Shown piece after piece: positions 51,978 through 61,160 of a stretch of DNA of 64,000 bases. A program made the translations under genes and the position numbers. The notes under the pieces are model-generated. The model saw only the letters and a list, made by a program, of their open reading frames with translations. It did no database searches and was not told the origin of the DNA. Each line of letters begins with the position of its first letter. Within the stretch, counting starts at the first letter, position 1. This DNA comes from Paracoccus sp041927875 (GTDB taxonomy: Bacteria > Pseudomonadota > Alphaproteobacteria > Rhodobacterales > Rhodobacteraceae). The stretch is from assembly GCF_041927875.1 (NCBI RefSeq), contig NZ_JBHFHN010000006.1; one strand, given 5' to 3'.

Positions 51978-52762
51978 TAGCGCACCTGCACCGTGGCGCC
52001 CAGCATCTGATCGGCAGCGGTGATGACCTTGGCGTTCAGCTCATACCCGCGTTGGGCCTTGATCAGCTCTGTCACCTCGCGCACCGGGTCGACGGCGCTT
52101 TCCTCGAGATAGCCCTGGCGCAAGGTGCCCAGCCCATTCTCGCCCGGCATGGCGACATTGGGCGGCCCCGATGCGGCGGTTTCCAGGAACAGGTTGCCGC
52201 CCGTCGCCTCAAGCCCCTTTTCGTTGGAAAACCCGGCCAGCGAGATCTGGCCCAGCAATTCGGCCTCGGTGCGGTCATTGTAATAGGCGTAAACCTGCCC
52301 CTCTGCATTGATCGCGACGGATCGGACGTCATTCGGGATCGTGATGCCCGGCATCACCGTGAACCCCTCGGAGGTGACGATCTGACCCTCGGGAGAGCGT
52401 TTCAGCGCGCCGTCGCGGGTATAGGCCGACCGGCCCGACGGCAGGCTGACCTCCAGATAGCCCTGACCGTCGATGGCCAGATCCAGATCGCCATTGGTCG
52501 GCAGAAGCGTGCCCTGCGCCAGGCTGACCGTCACCGCGGTCGGCCGCACGCCCAGGCCCATCTGCACCCCGGCGGGCAGCACGGTGCCGTCGCTGGCGGT
52601 GATGCTGCCGGGGCGGGTGACCTGCTGGTAATGCAGATCCGCGAACTCGGCCCGGCGGGCGTTGTAGCCGGTGGTCGACATGTTCGCCAGGTTGTTCGAG
52701 ATCACCTCGACCCGGCTTTGCTGGGCGGCCATGCCGGTCGCCGCGATCTGAAGGGCACGCAT
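51977..52762 (-). CDS. flgG: Distal rod protein FlgG
   Basis: 261 residues. N-terminal ATGMAAQQSRVEVISNNLANMSTTGY and C-terminal EVTELIKAQRGYELNAKVI are the rod-protein helices; normal length. Downstream of flgF with 8 bases between. Confidence 0.96.
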   Translation of the reverse strand: MRALQIAATGMAAQQSRVEVISNNLANMSTTGYNARRAEFADLHYQQVTRPGSITASDGTVLPAGVQMGLGVRPTAVTVSLAQGTLLPTNGDLDLAIDGQGYLEVSLPSGRSAYTRDGALKRSPEGQIVTSEGFTVMPGITIPNDVRSVAINAEGQVYAYYNDRTEAELLGQISLAGFSNEKGLEATGGNLFLETAASGPPNVAMPGENGLGTLRQGYLEESAVDPVREVTELIKAQRGYELNAKVITAADQMLGATVQVR

Positions 52763-52770
52763 GGGGGAAC

Positions 52771-53487
52771 CTATCGGATGAGGGTGGAAATGGCGGTCTT
52801 GATGCGGTTGTCCTCACGATCAAGGAAGGTCTGGCCCATTTCATAGGCGCGCTGGACCTCGATCATGCGGGCGATTTCGGTGACGGGGTTCACGTTTGAA
52901 TCCTCCAGCGCGCCCTGCATCAGGCGGCTCTCCTCGACCGGCTCAAGCTCGCCCTGAAAGGCAAAGCGGGTGCCGCCCTCATGGGTCAGGCTGTTGGCGT
53001 CGGCGGGCTGCACCGCGCCCAGTTGCGCCACCGGCTGACCATCGGCAGACAGCGTGCCGTCACCGGACAGATGGATGTTCGTCGCGCCGGGGGGGACGTT
53101 CACAGGCGCGCCGCCGCCGTCCAGCAGGCGCGCGCCGTCCGGGGTCATCAGCTCGCCCTCGGGGGTCGGGATGAAGCTGCCGGCGCGGGTCAGCAGGCGG
53201 CGGTCACCGGCCTGCACCTGAAAAAAGCCCTCGCCCTCGATGGCGAAATCGAAGGTGCCGCCGGTGGTGGTCAGCCCGCCCTGGCTGAGGTCGATGACGC
53301 GGCCGCGCGCGGTGGCCATCGACAGCGAGGGTGCGTCGCGATCTAGGGCCGCGACATGTTCGGCAAAGACCATGCCCTCGCGCCGAAAACCGCCGGTCGA
53401 GACGTTGGCGATGTTGTTCGCCACCGCTTGCATCTCGCGCATCAGGCCCGACTGCCGGGTCAGCGTGGCATAGATCGCATTGTCCAT
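52771..53487 (-). CDS. flgF: Proximal rod protein FlgF
   Basis: 238 residues. Rod-protein ends ANNIANVSTGGFRREGM near the start and EIARMIEVQRAYEMGQTF near the end. Follows fliQ by 3 bases. Confidence 0.94.
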   Translation of the reverse strand: MDNAIYATLTRQSGLMREMQAVANNIANVSTGGFRREGMVFAEHVAALDRDAPSLSMATARGRVIDLSQGGLTTTGGTFDFAIEGEGFFQVQAGDRRLLTRAGSFIPTPEGELMTPDGARLLDGGGAPVNVPPGATNIHLSGDGTLSADGQPVAQLGAVQPADANSLTHEGGTRFAFQGELEPVEESRLMQGALEDSNVNPVTEIARMIEVQRAYEMGQTFLDREDNRIKTAISTLIR

Positions 53488-53490
53488 GGC

Positions 53491-53760
53491 CTAGATCCCC
53501 AGGATCGCCGGGATCACCCGGTCGTTGAAAAAGGTCAGCAAGGCCTCGGACATGAAGCTCATCGAGACCCAGAACACGACCAGCATGGCCCCCACCTTTG
53601 GCACGAAGGTCAGCGTCATTTCCTGGACCGAGGTCAGCGCTTGGATCAGGCCAATTGCCAGACCGGCAATCAGCGCCACCGCCAACAGCGGTGCCGAGGC
53701 GATCACCGCGACCCATAGGGCTTCGCGCAGAGTGTCGAAGAAAATCGCCTGGTCGTGCAT
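53491..53760 (-). CDS. fliQ: Flagellar export protein FliQ
   Basis: 89 residues, two hydrophobic spans (APLLAVALIAGLAIGLIQA and a second), with SVQEMTLTFVPK. Part of the type III export gate; fliP and fliR are not in the window. Confidence 0.95.
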   Translation of the reverse strand: MHDQAIFFDTLREALWVAVIASAPLLAVALIAGLAIGLIQALTSVQEMTLTFVPKVGAMLVVFWVSMSFMSEALLTFFNDRVIPAILGI

Positions 53761-53762
53761 GG

Positions 53763-54047
53763 TTACACCGGCATCCGAAGGATTTCCTGATAGGCCTCAA
53801 CCACCTTGTCGCGCAGCGTAACGGCGGTTTCGACGGCCAGTTCGGTCTGGGCCAGGGCCTGCACCAAGGCGTGCGGATCGGCGCCGGTGGTCATCGCCTG
53901 ACGCGCCTGTGCCTCGGCCTGACCCAGCGATTGCACATAGCTTTCGACAAAGCTGCCCGCTGTGGGGCGCTGTGGCTGAGGTTCGGGCCGCGCGGCGGAC
54001 CGGGCCTGGCCATAGCCCTGGGTGGCGATCGATGTGCGAATGTCCAT
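53763..54047 (-). CDS. fliE: Hook-basal body protein FliE
   Basis: 94 residues: FVESYVQSLGQAEAQARQAM and the C-terminal helix LRDKVVEAYQEILRMPV typical of FliE. Ends two bases from fliQ. Confidence 0.92.
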   Translation of the reverse strand: MDIRTSIATQGYGQARSAARPEPQPQRPTAGSFVESYVQSLGQAEAQARQAMTTGADPHALVQALAQTELAVETAVTLRDKVVEAYQEILRMPV

Positions 54048-54058
54048 GTCCTAGCCCC

Positions 54059-54451
54059 CTAGCGCCGCAACAGATCCAGCAGCGAGCTGGCCATCTGTCG
54101 TGTCTGGTCGAACATCTTCAGGTTGGCCTCATAGCTGCGCTGCGCCTCACGCGCGTCGGCAATCTCGACCACCAGATCGACGTTGGATCCGTCGTGATAG
54201 CCCTCGGCATCAGCCATCGGATGCGAGGGGTCATAAATCCGCGGCAGCGTGCTGCGGTCCAGCGTGACGCGCCTCAGCTCGACCGCGCCGGTCGTCTGGC
54301 CCTGATCCAGCGACGCCTCGAAGCTGGTCAGCTTGCGGCGATAGCCGGGCGTATCGACATTGGCGATATTTTCCGACACATGCCGCAGCCGCCCGGCCTG
54401 CGCCGTCATGCCGGATGCCGAAATCGACAGTGATGTGGTAAAGTCGCTCAT
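54059..54451 (-). CDS. flgC: Proximal rod protein FlgC
   Basis: 130 residues; rod N-terminus ASGMTAQAGRLRHVSENIANVDTPGY and C-terminal ANLKMFDQTRQMASSLLDL. Confidence 0.95.
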   Translation of the reverse strand: MSDFTTSLSISASGMTAQAGRLRHVSENIANVDTPGYRRKLTSFEASLDQGQTTGAVELRRVTLDRSTLPRIYDPSHPMADAEGYHDGSNVDLVVEIADAREAQRSYEANLKMFDQTRQMASSLLDLLRR

Positions 54452-54462
54452 CCCCGGCCCCC

Positions 54463-54843
54463 TTATCTGCGGCCAAGGCTGCTGCGCAAAATGCCCAGCG
54501 AGGATTTGTAGATCGCCAGCGCCAGATCATGTTCGCGGCGCGCGGCGACGGATTTCACCATCTCATCCTCAAGCGAGACGGCATTGCCGTTGGGCGACAT
54601 CGCGTTGCGCGTGACCTGCGCCGTCAGGTCGACCTGGCCGGGGCTGGTGCCCAGATGGCCGGGCCGGGTCTGCCGCAACGCGCCGCCCGCGCCCTGATAG
54701 CTGTCGGCGAAATCGGCCAGATCGCGCGCCAGATAGCCGGGCGTGTCGGCATTGGCGGTGTTCTGGGCCGCCACGTCCTGCCGGGCCGCGGCGTGGCGGG
54801 CCATGGCCTGAGACATGTTGAACAGTTCAATTTTATCGAACAT
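54463..54843 (-). CDS. flgB: Proximal rod protein FlgB
   Basis: 126 residues; AQNTANADTPGYLARDLADF in the N-terminal part and LALAIYKSSLGILRSSLG at the end. First gene of the minus-strand rod operon; GAGGAGAAA lies before its ATG. Divergent from fliI with 83 bases between starts. Confidence 0.93.
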   Translation of the reverse strand: MFDKIELFNMSQAMARHAAARQDVAAQNTANADTPGYLARDLADFADSYQGAGGALRQTRPGHLGTSPGQVDLTAQVTRNAMSPNGNAVSLEDEMVKSVAARREHDLALAIYKSSLGILRSSLGRR

Positions 54844-54926
54844 CGAGGTTTCTCCTCTGCGCCTTCAACCAAGCCTTAACGTCGAATGGTTTAGAAACCC
54901 TTTCGATGGATCAGAAAGGTTCGGGG

Positions 54927-56237
54927 ATGGATGAGCTGGCGGCATTGGCGGGCGATATCAGCGGGCTAAGCGCGATGCGTATCTGGGGGCGGATCTATGC
55001 CATTCTGGGCGGGACCGTTGAAATAAAAGGACTTTCCGATCATGCGGCGATCGGGGATCGAGTGCTGATCGTGACCGGCTCTGGCCGTCGCATCGGGGCC
55101 GAGGTGGTGGCTCTGCGCGACCGAATCACCACTGTCCTGCCCGAGGGCAGCGCCGATGGCGTGGCCGTCGGCAATCGCGCACGGCTGATCGGCGCGCTTG
55201 AGATTGCGCCGCACGATTCGTGGATCGGGCGCATTCTTGACCCCTCGGCGCGCCCGCTGGACGGGCAGCCGCTGCGTCGGGGCGGGATGGCGCGCCCGCT
55301 GCGGGCCAGTCCGCCGCCCGCTGCCACGCGTCAGCGCCTGGGCGCGCGGCTGGATACCGGGCTGGCGGTGTTCAACACGCTTTTGCCGCTGGTGCGTGGT
55401 CAGCGGATCGGGCTTTTCGCGGGTTCGGGGGTCGGCAAGTCATCCCTTCTGGCACAGATGGCGCGCGGGCTGACCGCCGATCTGGTGGTGATCGCGCTGG
55501 TGGGTGAACGGGGGCGCGAACTGCGCGAATTCGTGGAAACCGTGCTTGGGCCCGAGGGGATGCGGAGGGCGATTGTCGTGGTTGCGACCTCGGATCAGCC
55601 GGCGCTGGTGCGGCGGCGCTGCGCGCTGACGGCGATCACCATTGCCGAGCATTTCCGCGACAGGGGCCTGCATGTGCTGTTCCTGGCCGATTCCGTCACC
55701 CGCTTTGCAGAGGCGCATCGCGAAATCGCCGTCGCCGGTGGCGAGGCGCCCAGCCTGCGCGGCTATCCGCCGTCCACGTCAGGTGCCATCATGACGCTGG
55801 CCGAGCGCACCGGGCCGGGGCCGGAGGGGGCGGGCGACATTACCGCGGTCTTCACCGTGCTGGTCGCCGGGTCGGACATGGATGAACCGGTGGCCGACAT
55901 CCTGCGCGGCACGCTGGATGGCCATGTGGTGATGGACCGCGCCATTGCCGAACGCGGGCGCTTTCCGGCGATCGACGTGCTGCGGTCGGTATCGCGGTCG
56001 CTGCCGGGGGCGGCGAGTGATGCGGAAAACGCGCTGATCGCACAGGCCCGGCGGCTGCTGGGGGTCTATGCCGGGGCGGAGATGATGGTGCGCGCAGGGC
56101 TTTACACGCCGGGTGCCGATCCGGTGGTGGATCGCGCCATCGCCGTCTGGCCGGCGCTGGATGCCTTTGTCGGGGAAACCGGCGATGTCGCAGCCAGTTT
56201 CGCGCGCCTTGCCGAATGTCTGGGCGAACCGGGATGA
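54927..56237 (+). CDS. fliI: Flagellum-specific ATPase FliI
   Basis: 436 residues. Walker A FAGSGVGKSS (165-174), Walker B with HVLFLADSVTRFAEAHRE, GYPPSTSGAIMTLAERTG. Energises flagellar export. The ATG at 54927 has GAAAGG 9 bases before it; the ATG at 54906 has no ribosome site. Converges with dxs. Confidence 0.95.
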   Translation: MDELAALAGDISGLSAMRIWGRIYAILGGTVEIKGLSDHAAIGDRVLIVTGSGRRIGAEVVALRDRITTVLPEGSADGVAVGNRARLIGALEIAPHDSWIGRILDPSARPLDGQPLRRGGMARPLRASPPPAATRQRLGARLDTGLAVFNTLLPLVRGQRIGLFAGSGVGKSSLLAQMARGLTADLVVIALVGERGRELREFVETVLGPEGMRRAIVVVATSDQPALVRRRCALTAITIAEHFRDRGLHVLFLADSVTRFAEAHREIAVAGGEAPSLRGYPPSTSGAIMTLAERTGPGPEGAGDITAVFTVLVAGSDMDEPVADILRGTLDGHVVMDRAIAERGRFPAIDVLRSVSRSLPGAASDAENALIAQARRLLGVYAGAEMMVRAGLYTPGADPVVDRAIAVWPALDAFVGETGDVAASFARLAECLGEPG

Positions 56238-56299
56238 GCCGATCCTTGTGCGTTCTGCGGCTTCTGATCGGGCGGGCGGCGCTGCTTTTCGGGCGCCGG

Positions 56300-58234
56300 T
56301 CAGGCGCGGCGCGCCACGGCGATGCCCAGCACCTCAAGCACCTTGGCCTCGATCTGCGGGGCGTTCATGCCCGACAGCGCATACATGTCGTCGGGCGACA
56401 TGTGGTCGATGAAAGTGTCGGGCAGGACCATGCTGCGGAACGTCAGTCCACGATCGAACAGGCCCTCATCGGACAAAAGCTGCGCGACATGGCTGCCAAA
56501 GCCGCCGATGCTGCCCTCCTCGACGCAGATCAGCGCCTCATGCCCATGCGCCAGGCGCAGGATCAGGTCGCGGTCCAGCGGCTTGGCAAAACGGGCATCG
56601 GCGACGGTCGGGGCCAGCCCGCGTGCGGCCAAGGATTCCCGCGCCTTCAGCACCTCGGCCAGCCGGGTGCCAAAGGACAAAATCGCGACCCGCCCGCCCT
56701 CGGCGACGATGCGACCGCGACCGATTTCCAGCGGGATGCCCTGTTCCGGGCGCTCGACCCCGGTGCCATCGCCGCGCGGATAGCGAAAGGCGATGGGGCC
56801 GTCGTCATGCGCGGCGGCGGTGGCGACCATATGGACCAGCTCGGCCTCATCGGCGGCAGCCATCACCACCATGCCGGGCAGATTGGCCAGAAAGGCGATG
56901 TCATAGGCCCCCGCATGGGTCGCGCCATCGGCGCCCACCAGACCCGCGCGGTCGATGGCAAAGCGCACCGGCAGCCGCTGGATCGCGACATCATGCACGA
57001 CCTGATCATAGCCGCGCTGAAGGAAGGTGGAATAAAGCGCGCAAAACGGCTTCATCCCGCCCGCCGCAAGGCCTGCGCTGAAGGTCACGGCGTGCTGTTC
57101 GGCAATGCCTACGTCGAAACATCGGCGCGGAAAGCGTTCGGCGAACAGGTTCAGGCCGGTGCCGTCGGGCATCGCGGCGGTGACGGCCACGATCTTGTCG
57201 TCACGCTCGGCCTGGGCGACCAGGCTTTCGGCGAAAACGCGAGTATAGGAGGGGGCGTTCGACTTGGCCTTGGCCTGCTCGCCGGTCAGCACATTGAACT
57301 TTGCCGTCGCATGGCCGCGGTCGGCGGCGCGTTCGGCGGGGGCGTAGCCCTTGCCCTTTTGCGTGACGGCATGGATCAGCATCGGGCCGGTCGCGCGCGC
57401 CTTGATCGTGCGCAAGAGCGGCAGAAGCTGGTCAAGGTCATGGCCATCGACGGGGCCGACATAGGAAAAACCCAGCTCCTCGAACAGGGTGCCGCCCAGG
57501 GTCATGCCCTTCAGCATTTCCTTCGCACGGCGCGCGCCCTGTTGCAGGGGCGGCGGCAACAGTCCCACCGCGCCCTTGGCCGCCGCCTTCAGATCCTGAA
57601 ACGGGCCTTCGCTGTAAAGCCGCGTCAGATAGGACGACAGCGCCCCGGTCGGCGGGGCAATCGACATCTCATTGTCGTTCAGCACGACAAACAGCCGTTT
57701 GCCCAGATGGCCGGCGTTGTTCAGCGCCTCGAAGGCCATGCCCGCCGACATTGCGCCATCGCCGATCACCGCGATCGCATCGCCCGGATCGCCGCCCAGT
57801 TCGCGCGCCATCGCAAAGCCCAGGGCGGCCGAGATCGAGGTGCTGGAATGCCCCGCCCCGAACGGGTCATAGGGGCTTTCGCTGCGCTTGGTGAACCCGG
57901 ACAGACCGTCCTTCATCCGCAGGCTGCGAATGCGATCGCGCCGCCCGGTCAGGATCTTGTGGGGGTAGCATTGATGCCCGACGTCCCAGATGATCTTGTC
58001 GCGCGGCGTGTCAAAGACCGCGTGCAAGGCGACGGTCAGTTCCACCACGCCCAGACCTGCGCCCAGATGCCCGCCGGTGACGCTGACCGCGCTGATCGTC
58101 TCGGCCCGCAGTTCATGGGCGAGCTGCGCCAGTTCACGGTCGGTCAGCGCCTTCAGGTCCGACGGCAGCTTGACCCGATCCAGCATCGGGGTGCGGGGCC
58201 GGTCATCGGTTTGGGTGGGGGTCGGGTCGCTCAT
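56300..58234 (-). CDS. dxs: 1-deoxy-D-xylulose-5-phosphate synthase
   Basis: First step of the MEP isoprenoid pathway. 644 residues; TPP site VIGDGAMSAGMAFEALNNAG, catalytic His in GHLGAGLGVVELT, and transketolase central domain AEQHAVTFSAGLAAGG. 15 bases after ispA. Confidence 0.97.
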   Translation of the reverse strand: MSDPTPTQTDDRPRTPMLDRVKLPSDLKALTDRELAQLAHELRAETISAVSVTGGHLGAGLGVVELTVALHAVFDTPRDKIIWDVGHQCYPHKILTGRRDRIRSLRMKDGLSGFTKRSESPYDPFGAGHSSTSISAALGFAMARELGGDPGDAIAVIGDGAMSAGMAFEALNNAGHLGKRLFVVLNDNEMSIAPPTGALSSYLTRLYSEGPFQDLKAAAKGAVGLLPPPLQQGARRAKEMLKGMTLGGTLFEELGFSYVGPVDGHDLDQLLPLLRTIKARATGPMLIHAVTQKGKGYAPAERAADRGHATAKFNVLTGEQAKAKSNAPSYTRVFAESLVAQAERDDKIVAVTAAMPDGTGLNLFAERFPRRCFDVGIAEQHAVTFSAGLAAGGMKPFCALYSTFLQRGYDQVVHDVAIQRLPVRFAIDRAGLVGADGATHAGAYDIAFLANLPGMVVMAAADEAELVHMVATAAAHDDGPIAFRYPRGDGTGVERPEQGIPLEIGRGRIVAEGGRVAILSFGTRLAEVLKARESLAARGLAPTVADARFAKPLDRDLILRLAHGHEALICVEEGSIGGFGSHVAQLLSDEGLFDRGLTFRSMVLPDTFIDHMSPDDMYALSGMNAPQIEAKVLEVLGIAVARRA

Positions 58235-58249
58235 CGCTGCCGCCTGGGT

Positions 58250-59116
58250 TCAGTTCTGCCGGTCGATAACGAAGCGCGCCGCCTGTCGCAAGGCTGCCGC
58301 GTCCGCGCCAAAAGGGTCGAGTGCCGCCTGCGCCTGGTCGATCAGATCAGCGGCGCGACGGCGCGCCCCCTCCAAACCCAGAAGCGACACGAAAGTTGCC
58401 TTACCGGCCTGGGCGTCCTTGCCGACGCGCTTGCCGGTCGCGGCCTCGTCACCGGTGACGTCCAGAAGGTCGTCAGCGATCTGGAAGGCCAGCCCCAGGG
58501 CACGGGCATAGGCCGCCAGCGGCGCCGGGTCTGCATCCGCGATCACCGCCCCGGCGGTGGCGGCATATTCGATCAGCGCGCCGGTCTTGCCGGCCTGAAG
58601 CCGGGTGATCTGGTCGAGGTTCAGCGGCTGGGCCGCGGTTTCAGCGGCGATATCCAAGGCCTGCCCATAGACCATCCCGGCCGCGCCCGAGGCGCGCGCA
58701 AGCCCGGCCACCAGCGTGATCCGCCGCTCGGCCACGCCGATCACCGGGTCGGTCAGCAGATCAAATGCCAGGGTTTGCAGCGCGTCACCGGCCAGGATCG
58801 CGGTCGCCTGATCCCATTTGACATGCACGGTCGGCTGGCCACGGCGAAGGTCGTCGTCATCCATCGCCGGCAGGTCGTCATGCACCAGGCTATAGGCGTG
58901 CAGGGCCTCGACCGAGGCGGCGACGGGCAGGGCAGCCGCAGGCGCGACCCCGTGCAGCGCCGCGCCCTCGATCACCAGAAAGGCGCGCAGGCGTTTGCCG
59001 CCCTGCACGGCATAGGCCATGGCATCGCGCAGATCGCCAGGCGGCAGGGGGGCGATGGCATCGTCCAGCGCGCCCTGCACCGCCTGTTGCGCCGCCGCCA
59101 GCCGGGCGGGAAACAT
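58250..59116 (-). CDS. ispA: Farnesyl/geranylgeranyl diphosphate synthase
   Basis: 288 residues. First Asp-rich motif HDDLPAMDDDDLRRG and second IADDLLDVTG, GGKRLRAFL before. Product length is inferred (C15). Overlaps xseB stop by 1 base (TGATG-type). Together with xseB and dxs it is the common xseB-ispA-dxs operon. Confidence 0.93.
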   Translation of the reverse strand: MFPARLAAAQQAVQGALDDAIAPLPPGDLRDAMAYAVQGGKRLRAFLVIEGAALHGVAPAAALPVAASVEALHAYSLVHDDLPAMDDDDLRRGQPTVHVKWDQATAILAGDALQTLAFDLLTDPVIGVAERRITLVAGLARASGAAGMVYGQALDIAAETAAQPLNLDQITRLQAGKTGALIEYAATAGAVIADADPAPLAAYARALGLAFQIADDLLDVTGDEAATGKRVGKDAQAGKATFVSLLGLEGARRRAADLIDQAQAALDPFGADAAALRQAARFVIDRQN

Positions 59117-59352
59117 CACAGACCCGTGACCGGGGTGGTGCCGGTCGGCTCGCCCGATTGCGACAGGGTGATCTTTTCCACCCGCTCCTCGGCCGCCTTC
59201 AGCTTGGCGTCGCAATGCGCCCGCAGCGCCGCGCCGCGTTCATACATGCGCAGCGAATCCTCAAGGCTGACATTGCCGTTTTCCAGATCGCGCACGACCT
59301 TTTCCAGCTCGGCCATCGCGGCCTCGAATGTCATCTGCGAAATCTCGGTCAT
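59116..59352 (-). CDS. xseB: Exodeoxyribonuclease VII small subunit
   Basis: 78 residues; FEAAMAELEKVVRDLENGNVSLEDSLRMYERG is the diagnostic XseB pattern. Overlaps the upstream gene by 4 bases and abuts ispA. Confidence 0.95.
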   Translation of the reverse strand: MTEISQMTFEAAMAELEKVVRDLENGNVSLEDSLRMYERGAALRAHCDAKLKAAEERVEKITLSQSGEPTGTTPVTGL

Positions 59353-60281
59353 TGGCCGCGCTCCATCAGGATCTGGACATGGCGGGCGACGCTTTCGCCC
59401 AAGCCGTCCAGATCATATCCGCCCTCCAAAGTCGAGACCACCCGCCCGCTACAGCAGTGATCCGCCAGGTCACAGATCGCGCCGGTCAGCCAGCCGAAAT
59501 CGTCGGGCGTCCACTCTAGTTGCGCCAGCGGGTCGCGGGCTTCGGCGTCGAATCCGGCCGAGACGATCACCAGATCGGGGGCGAAATCGCGGGCATGGGC
59601 CAGGATGCCTTCCCAGGCCGCGCGCATTTCCGCGCCGCCTGATCCGGGCCGCAGGGGGGCGTTCATGATCTGGCCATGGGCGCCGGTCTCGGTGGCGCGG
59701 CCCGATCCCGGCCACAGCGGCGATTGGTGGCTGGACGCGAAAAAGGCGCGGGGTTCATCCCACAGCAGCGCCTGGGTGCCATTGCCGTGATGCACGTCGA
59801 AATCCAGCACCGCGACGCGGGCCAGGCCGTGATGATCCAGCGCGCGGCGGGCGGCGATGGCGGCGGTGCCGAACAGGCAAAAGCCCATCGGGGTCTCGGC
59901 CTCGGCATGGTGGCCGGGCGGGCGCATGGCGACAAAGGCGTTCGCCGCCTGACCGGCCAGCACTGCATCGACGGCGGCATTCGTGCCGCCGACAGCGCGC
60001 AGGGCGGCCTCGATCGAGCCGTGCGACAGGTGGGTATCGGCATCCAGTTGCGTCCAGCCGTCCTTCGGTTCGCTGTCGCGCAACCAGGCCAGATAGCGCG
60101 GCGGATGGCAGCGCAGCACCTCGGCATCGTCGGCCAGGGGCGCGCTGCGCCGGTCGAGCGCGGCGAAATCGGGGGCCGACAGGACGGCGTGGATGCGTTC
60201 CAGCCGGGCCACCCGTTCGGGGTGGCCGGGCGGGGTGACATGGTTCAGCCCGGCGGGGTGGGTCACAAGGATCGTGGTCAT
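59349..60281 (-). CDS. Histone-deacetylase-family hydrolase
   Basis: 310 residues. RPPGHHAEAETPMGFCLFG (two active-site His) and DFDVHHGNGTQ (metal Asp/His) mark the zinc-dependent class II deacetylase fold. Bacterial homologues act on acetylpolyamines or acetoin-related substrates; none can be chosen from sequence. Couples by ATGA to xseB. The ATG at 60281 begins MTTILVTHPAG. Confidence 0.88.
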   Translation of the reverse strand: MTTILVTHPAGLNHVTPPGHPERVARLERIHAVLSAPDFAALDRRSAPLADDAEVLRCHPPRYLAWLRDSEPKDGWTQLDADTHLSHGSIEAALRAVGGTNAAVDAVLAGQAANAFVAMRPPGHHAEAETPMGFCLFGTAAIAARRALDHHGLARVAVLDFDVHHGNGTQALLWDEPRAFFASSHQSPLWPGSGRATETGAHGQIMNAPLRPGSGGAEMRAAWEGILAHARDFAPDLVIVSAGFDAEARDPLAQLEWTPDDFGWLTGAICDLADHCCSGRVVSTLEGGYDLDGLGESVARHVQILMERGQ

Positions 60282-60323
60282 GCCGGTCAGGTTAGGGCCG
60301 CCATGGCCCGGCGGCAATCGCAA

Positions 60324-61160
60324 TCAGACCGCGATATTGTCGATCAGCCGCACGCCGCCCAGCCAGGCCGCCACCAGCAGCCGTGCCGGGCCATCCAGCG
60401 CGGGCATCGGGTTCAGGCTGTGGGGTTCGCGCAGTTCCAGATATTCCACGCTATCAAAGCCCGCCGCCAGGATCGCCGCCCGCGCCTGATCCAACGCGGC
60501 ATCCACCGCCACGCCGCGATGCATCGCCGCCGCAGCTTCCTGCATGGCCCGGTGCAGCGCCGATGCCGTCGCACGATCCGCCGCCGACAGCCGCTGATTG
60601 CGCGACGACATCGCCAGACCATCGGCCTCGCGCACCGTGTCGCAGCCGGTAACGGTGATCGGGATGTTCAGATCGCGCACCAGCCGCCGCACGATCTGCA
60701 ATTGCTGCCAGTCCTTTTCGCCAAAGAACGCCCGGTCGGCCCCGGTCATCAGAAACAGCTTGGCGACCACCGTCGCCACGCCGTCGAAATGGCCGGGTCG
60801 ATGCGCGCCGCACAAACCCTCGGACAGGCCGGCGACCGAGACGGTGGTGGCGAAGCCCTGCGGGTAGACCTCATCCACGCGGGGCACGAACAAGACATCG
60901 ACCCCCAAGGGCGACAAGGCGGCCGAGTCGCTGTCCTCGGTGCGGGGATACTTCGCCAGATCCTCGGGGTTGTTGAACTGGCGCGGGTTCACGAACAGCG
61001 TGACGACCACCCGGTCGCAGGCAGCCTTGGCGCGGGCCACCAGCGACAGATGGCCGTCATGCAGCGCGCCCATGGTGGGAACGACCGCGACCGACTGACC
61101 GGCGGCCTTCCAGCCGGTCACGGTGGCGCGCAGGTCGTCGACGGTGCGGATGATTTTCAT
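60324..61160 (-). CDS. panC: Pantoate-beta-alanine ligase
   Basis: 278 residues. PTMGALHDGHLSL with HIGH-like motif, QFNNPEDLAKYPRT, FGEKDWQQL, and SSRN. Last step of pantothenate synthesis. Starts inside the 3' end of panB (4-base overlap). Confidence 0.96.
   Translation of the reverse strand: MKIIRTVDDLRATVTGWKAAGQSVAVVPTMGALHDGHLSLVARAKAACDRVVVTLFVNPRQFNNPEDLAKYPRTEDSDSAALSPLGVDVLFVPRVDEVYPQGFATTVSVAGLSEGLCGAHRPGHFDGVATVVAKLFLMTGADRAFFGEKDWQQLQIVRRLVRDLNIPITVTGCDTVREADGLAMSSRNQRLSAADRATASALHRAMQEAAAAMHRGVAVDAALDQARAAILAAGFDSVEYLELREPHSLNPMPALDGPARLLVAAWLGGVRLIDNIAV

Noticed and set aside
54876..54894. TTAAC half-site resembling a CtrA box between flgB and fliI
   Set aside because: CtrA boxes are TTAA-N7-TTAA; here the second half is TTTA with a 10-base gap, too poor to call.
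56216..59668. Very long open frame (1150 codons) on the plus strand across dxs and ispA
   Set aside because: It is antisense to clearly real genes and its composition (Arg, Gln, His, Gly rich) is the usual shadow of GC-rich coding DNA.
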